A stretch of DNA of 13,408 bases from Clostridia bacterium (GTDB taxonomy: Bacteria > Bacillota_A > Clostridia > Christensenellales > Aristaeellaceae): contig JAFWQM010000003.1 in assembly GCA_017509065.1 (NCBI GenBank), positions 1-13,408 on the forward strand, written 5' to 3'. A program made the translations under genes and the position numbers. Below the pieces are notes generated by a model. That model was not told the DNA's origin and made no database searches. It was given only the letters and a program-made list of their open reading frames with translations. Shown piece after piece: positions 1 through 6,729 of this stretch. Within the stretch, counting starts at the first letter, position 1; each line of letters opens with the position of its first letter.

Positions 1-137
1 ACGATCCAGGTGAAGGGCTTGGTGAATTCTTGCATGAAAGGAACCTTTTCAAGCAGACTGGTCACCAGGGAGCCCACAGCCGCACAGGCAGGGGTAACGC
101 CGACGAACGTGAGAATGGCTTTCAGGGTTTTGTTCAT
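1..137 (-). CDS. Small hydrophobic protein, 5' part only (runs off left edge)
   Basis: Forty-five codons are visible from an ATG at 137, preceded on the minus strand by an AGGAAAG ribosome binding site about 5 nt away. The protein begins MNKTLKAILTFVGVTP, a short basic start followed by a hydrophobic stretch to about residue 31 with small residues (ACAAVGSLV), then KVPFMQEFTKPFTWI. This suggests a membrane-anchored or exported small protein. The 3' end is outside the window, so length and family are unknown. A pilin fragment with its own terminator lies upstream, so this gene is probably transcribed separately. I do not recognise the family. Confidence 0.55.
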   Translation of the reverse strand, partial: MNKTLKAILTFVGVTPACAAVGSLVTSLLEKVPFMQEFTKPFTWI

Positions 138-334
138 GATTCTTTCCTTCTTTCTTTTGAATAATAAATCTAAGGACGGACTTCCTTCCTGCGTTGATTT
201 TCCGTTCTGAAAAAGCTTCCTCCGATTCCGCGGGGGCGGGTACGATACCCTCTTCCGGCATTGCTTCCGATTCGTATTATCTTGGCAAACCGGGATTCCT
301 TTTCTTTGCTTACAACCCAATATGCAAGATATGA

Positions 335-370
335 TAAAATCCCCGTGCCAGCAGGAGCCGACACGGGGAT
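335..370 (-). terminator. Rho-independent terminator of the pilin fragment
   Basis: Perfect 9-bp inverted repeat ATCCCCGTG (339-347) and CACGGGGAT (362-370), with a 14-nt loop. Read on the minus strand it is followed at once by TTTTATC. It lies 34 nt past the stop codon of the LPXTG pilin fragment. Confidence 0.85.
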
Positions 371-403
371 GGGTTATGGCTTACTCAGCCATGGTTGGCT
401 GTA

Positions 404-994
404 TTAGTGCTGTTCAGCCTTGCGGCGGGCGATGATGATCGCAACAGCGCCCAGGACGAGCACAGCGCCGGCGATGTAGAAGATCGTGGTACCAATGCCG
501 CCGGTGGAGGGGAGCTGCGTGCCGGCAGTATTTTCAACAGTGATTTCAACAGCAGCGGTAGCTTCACTGGTAATAGTAACTGCTACTCTTTCGTCGAGCG
601 GATTATAACCATCGGGGAACTTAACTTCTTCCAGGTAGTAGGTTCCGGGGGCGAGGCCGCGCACATGACAACCATCGGCGCTGTCGATGTCGATGGTCAC
701 ATCTGCACTGGCGGTAGCATCCTTAACATACTCACCATTTCCTTCATCAGCAATCAGGATCTGGTCTCCACCAGTAGCAGCATCATACAGCTTGAATCCA
801 GCGCCATCCAGGAAGCTGGTGCCATCTGTCTTATAAAGCTGGAAGTCATAAGTCTCAACATAAACCTTATCTTCGGAATGCTGATTGGAATAATCGAGTT
901 CGACCTTGTTCTCGTTGCCAGTCGCGCTGTCAATCACAGCATTCTCGTTGATCGTCGCGTTGAAAGTGATGGTGATGATTTCACCAGTGCCCAA
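404..994 (-). pseudogene. LPXTG-anchored pilin/adhesin, C-terminal fragment (5' end lost)
   Basis: About 196 residues of the C-terminal part of a sortase-anchored pilin backbone protein. The first ~45 residues (GEIITITFNATINENAV ... VELDYSN) look like the end of an isopeptide-forming fimbrial domain. Residues ~48-150 form a Cna-B/SpaA-like domain with YKTDG, a GAGFKLYD strand, and the APGTYYLEEVKFPDGYNP region carrying the usual Glu. Then come the sortase signal LPSTG (161-165), one hydrophobic helix and a basic tail (ARRKAEQH). Full pilins of this type are several hundred residues with a signal peptide. Here the frame is closed by a TAA about 9 codons upstream, there is no ribosome binding site or ATG, and sequence coding on the other strand abuts it. 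I infer loss of the 5' part by rearrangement or an assembly join. No sortase gene is in the window. Confidence 0.8.
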
Positions 995-1007
995 GGATCG
1001 AATTATC

Positions 1008-1311
1008 AGGTGGTCATTTTATGATCAAGCAGATAACCTAACAATAATTGATGAATATGGGTACGCTACATTAAAACGCGAATTTGATACCTGCCGGGAC
1101 ATATAAAATTTATTTCAGTGGAACCACTACCTCGCGTGTTCGTGTCTTCCAGGATGCTAAGGAGGCAAGCAATACCTTCAACAAGGGAAAGGAGACCATC
1201 CTTGATTGGAATAATACCGAAGGAACCGTTACTCTAAGCGAGGGCAATGTTCTGCGGGTAGAATACACGCCAATCATCATGACAAAGGGCGGAGGATTTA
1301 CGTTTGACTGA
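1008..1311 (+). pseudogene. Frameshifted 3' remnant of a plus-strand gene, family unknown
   Basis: Two overlapping plus-strand frames read as one protein-like sequence. The first (to about 1095) gives FYDQADNLTIIDEYGYATLK; the second (from 1075 to the stop at 1309-1311) gives NLIPAGTYKIYFSGTTTSRV and later EGTVTLSEGNVLRVEYTP. The change of frame falls near 1080-1095. The second part looks like a beta-rich C-terminal domain of the PAGTYKIYF...LSEGNVLRVEY kind seen in Clostridial hypothetical proteins. There is no credible start or ribosome binding site, and the left side joins the truncated pilin on the opposite strand. A plus-strand terminator follows 55 nt after the stop, which supports this having been the end of a real gene. 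Confidence 0.5.
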
Positions 1312-1365
1312 TATGAAGTGTCTTTCAACTAGGCGAGCGATATCCTAACGAAAACAATGCCATAT

Positions 1366-1412
1366 AAGCGCTGGAAAGGGGCTGGAAATAAGCACTTCCC
1401 AGCGCTTTCTTC
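1366..1412 (+). terminator. Rho-independent terminator after the plus-strand remnant
   Basis: Inverted repeat AGCGCTGG (1367-1374) and CCAGCGCT (1399-1406) with a 24-nt spacer, followed on the plus strand by TTCTTCT. It lies about 55 nt beyond the stop of the plus-strand gene remnant. Confidence 0.65.
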
Positions 1413-1564
1413 TAAATCAGGAAAGGTTCTCTGGAGACCAGCTATGAGAAGTCAAGGGGGTAGCGGATAAAAATTTCTTTTTTCTCCCACCGGAAAAGAA
1501 GGGTGACCTTAACAAACCTCAGCAGGTCGTTCTTTACTGAGGTGGAAGACAAGCCGGAAAAGGC

Positions 1565-1689
1565 GTGTGGGGTGCCACGGTCAGCCAATTCTGTCAAGGA
1601 TAAACGGCTTCGCCGCGCTTCGCGTCCTTGACAAAATTGTCTGCCAGTGGCGAATGGCAGTCAAGAAGGTGCCAGGGCACCTTCCACAC
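1565..1689. repeat. Long imperfect palindrome, REP/MITE-like
   Basis: The core arms are 1574-1600 and 1625-1651, complementary at about 23 of 27 positions around a 24-nt loop that itself contains CGCGCTTCGCG. The best arm segment is TGTCAAGGA against TCCTTGACA. Outside the core, GTGTGGGGTGCC (1565-1576) pairs again with GGCACC..CCACAC (1676-1689). The right flank also has small local hairpins (CTGCCA/TGGCAG and GGTGCC/GGCACC). It begins 114 nt downstream of the stop of the HTH-ATPase gene. It could be an intergenic repeat element, a non-autonomous transposable element or a structured 3' UTR. Confidence 0.6.
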
Positions 1690-1803
1690 AAGATGTGTCA
1701 CTCCTCACTGGCAGCAAAATGCTGCTGAGGATCAGAGACAGTTCGGATCATTTACAAACTCCTGTCGGAGGAGATTGCTTGCTACTATTATCCTGAAAAG
1801 CAA

Positions 1804-3672
1804 TCATCCCTCGAAAATGCTGATCTCAACATGCTTTCCGCTGAAAGCCACGCCATACTGCGTAATCGCATCAACTCCCTGACTGCGCATTTCTTCGGCG
1901 TATTTCTTCTCCGCGATTTGCCGCAATGCTTGATCAGCAAGCGCTTTCAACTTGTCCTGTTCGGCATTTTTCTCAGCCTTCAGTTCAAAGATAAAGCCTG
2001 GATCCTCTGGCCTCCTAGGCATCAGCTGAATGTCATAGCGCCTTTCGCCGGATTCCCGATTTGAAGTCAGTGTATAGCGATCACTGAAAAGGACGCAAAG
2101 TCCCAGGATCAGGCCATGATAAAAGGTTTCCTTAGCCGTGTCATAGTAGCTTACCGATTCACGCAGCAGCTTTTCCAGAAGCATCTTCAAACGAAGTGTA
2201 TCGTTGCTATAAATGGATTCCTGTATGGAAATGGCAAGGGATTGCGGAACGATCGGCTCCAGCTTTGAGAGGATTTCTTTGTTATAGACAAATGAAATCT
2301 CTTTATTTGGCAAGGACACTCTGCACATAAAATCACCGGAGGGTGCATAGGCCGTTTCTTCCGCTTTCAGGTATCCAGCCACCAGCAAAAAGCTGTATAT
2401 CGAGGAAGGATTCTTTTGAATTTGCGGATAAATCACGCTCGTATCCACATATGTCAGGAAAGACTCGCGTTGCAGAAGAGAATGAAGTCGCTCAAAGATC
2501 TCTTCATCGGCAAGCGACAGGATTTCTCCAATCACTTCGTTGCTTCCGGTTGACAGCCAATAAGGCCCCGGCTTACAGGCATTGCTGAAGTAATTCACGA
2601 CTGACCATGGATTGAAAATTTCAGTATGTCCGAAATGATAGCCATCATACCAATCGCAGATTTCATCGTACCGATCCGGTACCGCGTAGTACTCAGTCAT
2701 CTCTTTGACTTCTTTCGCAGTAAAGCCAAAGTATTCGCTGTACTTATCGTCCAGAATAGAATTGATTTTCAGATTGTTCAGACCGCTGAAAATACTTTCC
2801 TTCGCCACACGCAGGATGCCTGTCAGGAATCCGTATTTCAGATGCTTGTTATCTTTGAAAACACCGGAGAAAAGATTCCGAATAAAGAGCACAACCTCAT
2901 CGTAAAAGCCGCAGGAATATCCTTGCTGAATCGGCGTATCATATTCATCAATGATGACAATCGGCTCTATTCCATGAAATTCATGCAGCATTTTGGCCAA
3001 CATCATCAGGGACAGCATAAAATCGTTACCGGAGGCCTGGCCGGAGATCACCTTATGGAAGAAATCCTGATCGGGATTCGTATCCGAGTCAAGCTCAGAA
3101 TGGCGCTTGTATTCAATAACGATCAGCTTCGAGATCAGATCATATGTTTCTACCCATGAGGTGCATTTCACATCCTTGAAGGAAAGAAATATGATGGGAT
3201 ATTTTCCCTGATGATCACGGTATACTTTGCCGCATTTCCAGATTTTCTTATCCGTGAAATAACGGGAAGTATCCTCATCGGTTTTCTCAAAGAAAGTTCT
3301 CAGCATATCCATGTTGAGTGTTTTGCCAAAGCGCCGGGGACGGGTAAACAAAGAAACCATCGGAACTTCATCGAGAAAGTCACGGATCATTAATGTCTTG
3401 TCAATATAATAATACTCTGTAGATGCCTTTCGATAGTCAGAAATGCCAATGGGTAAAGGGAGGAGCTTTTTTGTACGCGATGTTATTTCAGAATTGACTG
3501 AGCCAGATTTGCGCCTTCCATCTGCGGGGTACTGCGCATCCTCTGGTATCATCCATGCTCCTTTGATCTTTTGCACACCTGCAATTCGTCCGTCCCTGCA
3601 CAGTCTTGCAAGCAAGGACTTGGAGATTCCCCATTGCGCTGCAGCATCCTGAATGTTCAGCCATTCAGCCAA
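1804..3672 (-). CDS. HTH + AAA-ATPase-like + PD-(D/E)XK nuclease-like protein
   Basis: A 622-residue protein. Residues 1-55 form an excisionase/MerR-like winged HTH (WLNIQDAAAQWGISKSLLAR, then GRIAGVQKIKGAWMIPEDA). Residues ~70-360 match the AAA-ATPase_like family: P-loop TRPRRFGKT (110-118) and Walker B PIVIIDEYDTP (237-247). The C-terminal ~120 residues resemble the PDDEXK_9 nuclease-like domain, with ERRYDIQL (D547) and FELK (E563, K565). The ATPase-plus-nuclease pair is abundant in gut bacteria and has no settled function; the N-terminal HTH is the less usual part. I chose TTG at 3672 because GGAGG lies 8 nt before it; GTG at 3681 is in frame but touches the Shine-Dalgarno. A sigma-A-type promoter lies just upstream. 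No transmembrane segments. A role in mobile-element biology or defence is inference only. Confidence 0.85.
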   Translation of the reverse strand: MAEWLNIQDAAAQWGISKSLLARLCRDGRIAGVQKIKGAWMIPEDAQYPADGRRKSGSVNSEITSRTKKLLPLPIGISDYRKASTEYYYIDKTLMIRDFLDEVPMVSLFTRPRRFGKTLNMDMLRTFFEKTDEDTSRYFTDKKIWKCGKVYRDHQGKYPIIFLSFKDVKCTSWVETYDLISKLIVIEYKRHSELDSDTNPDQDFFHKVISGQASGNDFMLSLMMLAKMLHEFHGIEPIVIIDEYDTPIQQGYSCGFYDEVVLFIRNLFSGVFKDNKHLKYGFLTGILRVAKESIFSGLNNLKINSILDDKYSEYFGFTAKEVKEMTEYYAVPDRYDEICDWYDGYHFGHTEIFNPWSVVNYFSNACKPGPYWLSTGSNEVIGEILSLADEEIFERLHSLLQRESFLTYVDTSVIYPQIQKNPSSIYSFLLVAGYLKAEETAYAPSGDFMCRVSLPNKEISFVYNKEILSKLEPIVPQSLAISIQESIYSNDTLRLKMLLEKLLRESVSYYDTAKETFYHGLILGLCVLFSDRYTLTSNRESGERRYDIQLMPRRPEDPGFIFELKAEKNAEQDKLKALADQALRQIAEKKYAEEMRSQGVDAITQYGVAFSGKHVEISIFEG

Positions 3673-3701
3673 AGTGTTCACCTCCCCAATGAGTTATCAC
3701 T

Positions 3702-3730
3702 ATTATACCGGATAGAATGAACAAAAGCAA
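3702..3730 (-). promoter_or_regulatory. Sigma-A-type promoter of the HTH-ATPase gene
   Basis: On the minus strand a -35 box TTGCTT (3725-3730), a 17-nt spacer and a perfect -10 box TATAAT (3702-3707) lie about 30 nt ahead of the TTG start at 3672. Confidence 0.75.
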
Positions 3731-3748
3731 TATGAAGAATGAACAAAA
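3715..3748. repeat. Direct repeat pair over the -35 region (candidate operator)
   Basis: GAATGAACAAAA occurs at 3715-3726 and again at 3737-3748, start-to-start 22 bp, about two helical turns. The first copy overlaps the spacer and -35 box of the HTH-ATPase promoter. The position suits binding of a repressor, possibly the HTH of the gene product itself; that is inference. Confidence 0.45.
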
Positions 3749-3847
3749 TAAAATAGTTCAAGATTTGCAGTGTTCAAATTGTAGTTGTTTTATTCGATGT
3801 TCGACGTTTCTGAATAATTCTTTTCTTTTCGGGATAAGCACAAACAC

Positions 3848-4180
3848 TCACACAATCTTGACGCATTGTTCAAAAAACACTAATGTATCCACTGCAATGG
3901 TATACATTTTGTATGTTTCCTCCATGGAAATTGCTTTACAATACATGGCCATTTTAGAAGCATCCGAATATGACCCCAAAGCATCGAATTTCGCAGCAGC
4001 TTCATCGTATGATCCTTCCACAAGTAAGAGCTCTGCTTCAGCATATAATTCCGAAAGTTTTGCAGTTGCGCTCTCTGCCGCACTAACAGTAGCTGCAATA
4101 CACATCACTAATGCGATAAGAATAACAAAAAAGCGTTTCAATTCACATCCTCCATGACACGGCTTGAAAGTGTGCTTCAT
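3848..4180 (-). CDS. Small exported protein with one TPR-like repeat
   Basis: 110 residues from ATG at 4180, which has an ideal GAGGAGG site 7 nt upstream. An in-frame TTG at 4141, giving 97 residues, also has GGAGG 7 nt ahead and would give a more typical signal peptide (MKRFFVILIALVMC, cleavage probably near VSAAES). The mature part has one helical repeat, YAEAELLLVEGSYDEAAAKF followed by GSYSDASKMAMYCKA, which resembles the tetratricopeptide-like units repeated many times in larger Clostridial envelope proteins. With only one unit before the tail FFEQCVKIV, it may be a truncated remnant. It follows the SseB fragment by 12 nt, so the two were probably co-transcribed. Function unknown. Confidence 0.55.
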   Translation of the reverse strand: MKHTFKPCHGGCELKRFFVILIALVMCIAATVSAAESATAKLSELYAEAELLLVEGSYDEAAAKFDALGSYSDASKMAMYCKAISMEETYKMYTIAVDTLVFFEQCVKIV

Positions 4181-4192
4181 GTTAAACCCTCC

Positions 4193-4511
4193 TCATGCGA
4201 AACTAAACACCGGAAAGAAGAAGTCTTCTCCGTTTTGCAAAATATCCGGTACCATATGGACATCATCTTGATTTGTGATGGTGTTTCCCACCAGAACATC
4301 GAGACTGCCTTTTTTCACCGCATCCTTAATCATTTTTGTTACAGCCTCTGTGTCGGCGGCACTCATGATCGCGTTGCAGGGAATCCAGATCCAGCTGTCA
4401 CGCAAAATCTTCATCAGCTTTATCATGTTCATCTGCGTCCTGTTTCTGTTGCAGATCTCTACAGCCCTTTTAAGAAACGAGCCATCTTCAAGCAATTCGG
4501 CAGTATTCTAT
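4193..4511 (-). pseudogene. SseB-family domain fragment
   Basis: Open frame from about 4511 to the stop at 4193, reading TAELLEDGSFLKRAVEICNR and then SWIWIPCNAIMSAAD, SLDVLVGNTITNQDDVHMVP and DILQNGEDFFFPVFSFA. The order VPCNA, TNQDD, PDIL.NG..FFPVF is characteristic of the N-terminal domain of SseB-family proteins. Members are normally about twice this length or part of longer proteins; here a stop follows FFPVFSFA directly. Upstream the coding sense seems to continue in another frame (4459-4821), with the shift near 4495-4511, so the gene looks frameshifted and cut at the C-terminus. An intact short SseB protein starting at TTG 4495 is possible, but I see no good ribosome binding site for it. 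Confidence 0.6.
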
Positions 4512-4755
4512 CCGCAGATGCTGCTGTTAAATGATATTTATCTTTAATATGTCCTGCGCCTTTCCGAATATCATCCGCAAATGCAAAAGCATCAAAGTCT
4601 TTATACTCAATAATGCCAGAAATGCTTTTGTCTCCAATGCCGTCAATTCTCAGAAGCTTTTCTATCAATAAATCTTTCTGCTGTCTAAAGCTGATTGAAA
4701 GCCGAACAACTCCTTTGAGTTTCTTTTTGTTCAGCTTTTTCAGTTGTGCCGACAT
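4459..4755 (-). pseudogene. N-terminal part of the frameshifted SseB-type gene, unrecognised
   Basis: 98 codons from ATG 4755, open upstream to about 4821 (AIGIGKSVTYVDDMSAQLKK). No ribosome binding site precedes the ATG at 4755. The frame runs into the SseB-like frame and is closed by TAG after CLKMARFLKGL, while the other frame reads LEDGSFLKRAVEICN over the same bases. A one-base shift near 4495-4511 would join them. The sequence (LLIEKLLRIDGIGDKSISGI, EYKDFDAFAFADDIRKGAG) has amphipathic composition consistent with coding. I cannot assign a family. Confidence 0.35.
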
Positions 4756-5034
4756 ATCATCAACATAGGTAACAGATTTGCCAATGCCTATCGCCTTCGT
4801 TAGAAAAATTGCCTTTTTTCACCTTCCGAAAATGCGGCGGACGGCCCGAAGGAATCATATTAAGGTGAAGTGTGGCTGAAAAACGGCTTCACGTAAGGAC
4901 TTTCTCAGAAACTGCCAGAGGTCTGTCATCACCCTGAAAAGCTTGTTATTAGTTGGATTTCTAATCTCCAGTGCCATTAGCAGCCATAATTGCTGCAAAT
5001 TTTGGCGGACAACGATGCAAAGAAAGGCGGAAGG
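4756..5034. other. Intergenic region with inverted repeat and one CTAATTTTGGCG-type motif
   Basis: It contains TTCACCTT (4818-4825) facing AAGGTGAA (4862-4869), a small hairpin GCAGC/GCTGC and a copy of the motif also seen right of the ATPase (4996-5022). No gene or clear terminator for the ATPase was found here. Confidence 0.5.
4996..5022 (+). repeat. Motif copy 1, just past the ATPase stop
   Basis: CAAATTTTGGCGGAC then AACGATGCAAAG. It matches the copies at 6540, 6957 and 6979 with a 3-nt insertion, and begins 13 nt beyond the ATPase stop codon. Confidence 0.55.
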
Positions 5035-6294
5035 TCAGATATACCACACCGGGATTTGGAACAGATTATCTCTGAGCATTCCTGGGGCAGGACATGTGCA
5101 TATGATGGCTCCGGTTCCACGCTTTTTTTCATTGACTTTGTCGAGAACGGGGAAGGCAGATGCTTCATCAGCGCTGACTTTTGTCCCTTGTTTGATCTCG
5201 ATTGGGTAGAGTATCCCGTTTTCTTCGATAATCAGATCAATCTCGCTCTCGACTTCGACGGTCTCACCATTCTTTTTTACTTTTTTCTTGTCGCGGCCCC
5301 TGTAATAGGACACGCAGTAACGATAATCAATCCCTCTGTTGGAATAGGACTTTAGAATCTCTGAAATGACAAAGGTTTCAAAGAACGCGCCACTCATAGC
5401 TCCATTTGCCAATGTATCCGGGGTAAGCCAGCGAGTAAGATATGCTGCAAGCCCGGTATCACGGAAATAAACCTTAGGACTCTTGATAGCACGGTTCAAA
5501 ACACTTGGCATATATGCCTCGAGCAGATACACAATTCCAGATGCTTCCAGAATGGACATCCACGCCTTCACTGTTGTCTGATCCTTGCCGATCTCATCAG
5601 CAATATTGCTGTAGTTAACAATCTGTCCGGTTCGCGCGGCAACAGCGACCATGAAGCGTCTGAAATCATTCAGATCCTGGACGGCTGTCAGTTTACGCAC
5701 GTCTCTCTCCAGATAGGTTTTCACATAGCTGGAGAAAAACATGCCCCATTCTACTTCCGGATCCTGCAGCGCGGGATACCCGCCCCGATGAATTCTCTCC
5801 CAAATATTTGCTGGTACGATGACGCTTTGACTGCGCTCTTTGATGTAATCCATCGTAGGAACGAAAGGAAGCGTGAAGGAATCACGATCAATCTCGCGCT
5901 GGGACAAAGGCGCGAGTTCAATGATACCGACTCTTCCTGCCAGCGATTCGGAGGCTTTCTCCATCAGTTCCAGAGGTTGTGAACCTGACAGACAAAATTG
6001 GGCTTTCTCGTCTGACGCGTCACAGGCAATTTTGATGTAGCGAAACAGATCCGGCGCTCTCTGAACTTCATCATAGATGACTGGTGGTGGGTTGAGCATC
6101 ATGAACATATTGGGATTGCTGTTTGCTTGTTCCTCTATGAACGGATCGTCAATGAGAACATACTTTTTGTCAGGAAACAGTTCTTTTATCATTTTTGTTT
6201 TCCCGGTTTGCCGTGCTCCGGTAATGAGAATGCTTTTAAATGTTTTTTCAGAATGCGAAACAATGTCTTCGATGGCTCTTTTGATGTAGTCCAT
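5035..6294 (-). CDS. AAA_14/DUF4143 ATP-binding protein
   Basis: Intact 419-residue protein of the AAA_14 + DUF4143 family. The N-terminal ATPase has Walker A GARQTGKT (26-33), Walker B PVIYDEVQRAP (71-81) and a sensor-like CLSGSQ (101-106). Around 190-260 there is a helical, winged-helix-like part (NYSNIADEIGKDQTTVKAWM). The C-terminal DUF4143 ends in a PD-(D/E)XK-like core: ESEIDLII (D353) and YPIEIKQG (E366, K368). Length is normal for the family. Start ATG 6294 has GAGG about 7 nt upstream. Such proteins are common in gut and mobile DNA; proposed roles in defence or element maintenance are not established. It has its own promoter bracketed by two palindromes and stands apart from its neighbours, so it is probably monocistronic. 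Confidence 0.9.
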   Translation of the reverse strand: MDYIKRAIEDIVSHSEKTFKSILITGARQTGKTKMIKELFPDKKYVLIDDPFIEEQANSNPNMFMMLNPPPVIYDEVQRAPDLFRYIKIACDASDEKAQFCLSGSQPLELMEKASESLAGRVGIIELAPLSQREIDRDSFTLPFVPTMDYIKERSQSVIVPANIWERIHRGGYPALQDPEVEWGMFFSSYVKTYLERDVRKLTAVQDLNDFRRFMVAVAARTGQIVNYSNIADEIGKDQTTVKAWMSILEASGIVYLLEAYMPSVLNRAIKSPKVYFRDTGLAAYLTRWLTPDTLANGAMSGAFFETFVISEILKSYSNRGIDYRYCVSYYRGRDKKKVKKNGETVEVESEIDLIIEENGILYPIEIKQGTKVSADEASAFPVLDKVNEKKRGTGAIICTCPAPGMLRDNLFQIPVWYI

Positions 6295-6311
6295 TTCAAA
6301 TCCTCGCTTTC

Positions 6312-6342
6312 GACAAATCTGGGATTGAATCCCGGATTTGCC
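6312..6342. promoter_or_regulatory. Palindrome A between -10 box and ATPase start (candidate operator)
   Basis: AAATCTGGGATT and AATCCCGGATTT form 12-bp arms with a single mismatch around one central base, extended by GAC and GCC. It lies immediately downstream of the -10 box, where a bound protein would block transcription, or a hairpin in the leader RNA would form. Confidence 0.6.
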
Positions 6343-6345
6343 ATC

Positions 6346-6374
6346 ATTATAACATCATGTATCGAAAAGCACAA
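6346..6374 (-). promoter_or_regulatory. Sigma-A-type promoter of the AAA_14 ATPase
   Basis: On the minus strand -35 TTGTGC (6369-6374), 17-nt spacer, perfect -10 TATAAT (6346-6351). The start codon lies 51 nt further on at 6294. Confidence 0.7.
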
Positions 6375-6385
6375 GAGAGAATATT

Positions 6386-6416
6386 GACAAATCTGGGATC
6401 GGTTCCTGGAATTGCC
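6386..6416. promoter_or_regulatory. Palindrome B upstream of the -35 box (second copy of A)
   Basis: Begins with the same GACAAATCTGGGAT as palindrome A and matches it at 26 of 31 positions in the same orientation, 74 bp away. The promoter lies entirely between the two copies. Confidence 0.55.
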
Positions 6417-6489
6417 AGACCTCCTGCAGTCCTTATTATGCTCGATGCGGTACTATTGTATGCCGCCATGATGTTTAATAATACTAAAC

Positions 6490-6507
6490 TCAAATCCGGA
6501 ATTTGAC
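6490..6507. repeat. Shorter palindrome related to A and B
   Basis: TCAAATCCGGAATTTGAC, a near-perfect palindrome built from the same CAAATCC / GGATTTG half-sites. It lies a further ~100 bp upstream of the ATPase promoter. Confidence 0.4.
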
Positions 6508-6538
6508 GTTTTTTCAAAAACATGATATCGGTCATCCT

Positions 6539-6587
6539 GCTAATTTTGGCGAACGATGCGGGAAAATGTCCCACCGCCAAAATTAGC
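6539..6587. repeat. Strong hairpin containing motif copy 2
   Basis: Perfect 13-bp arms GCTAATTTTGGCG (6539-6551) and CGCCAAAATTAGC (6575-6587). The 23-nt loop has its own GGGA..TCCC stem. The left arm plus loop is motif copy 2 (6540-6559). It is followed by a short tandem GCTAATCGC (6591, 6602). No T-run follows, so it is not a standard terminator. Confidence 0.7.
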
Positions 6588-6729
6588 TCTGCTAATCGCT
6601 TGCTAATCGCACCAGGGTAAAAGAGGTGGTTTTTGGAGGAAATGCGAACAACCGGAAATCGTTAGAAACCCAGTAATATCAAGCATTTGCGGGCACTTGG
6701 AGGGTACTGGAGGCGAACGCTTTTTTCCT

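Larger units (their letters stand above)
1312..1803. other. Gene-free stretch with terminator and long hairpin
   Basis: No convincing gene in about 490 bases. It holds the terminator at 1366-1412, a small inverted repeat CCTCAG/CTGAGG (1518-1523, 1538-1543) and the long palindromic element at 1565-1689. The DNA next to the 3' end of the HTH-ATPase gene (1690-1803) shows nothing further. Confidence 0.6.

Noticed and set aside
49..261. Minus-strand frame of 70 codons beginning MPEEGIVPAPAESEE
   Set aside because: No ribosome binding site, and it overlaps in another frame the better-supported small membrane-protein start at 137.
395..1024. Plus-strand frame opposite the pilin fragment
   Set aside because: The minus strand shows clear pilin domains, LPSTG signal and terminator; the plus frame has none.
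3717..4157. Plus-strand frame of 146 codons
   Set aside because: Opposite a gene with signal peptide and ribosome binding site; its start lies in the promoter of the HTH-ATPase gene and the composition (Ser/Asn-rich) looks non-coding.
6347..6580. Minus-strand frame of 77 codons upstream of the ATPase
   Set aside because: It reads through the hairpin, the palindromes and the promoter; its sequence is explained by the repeats.
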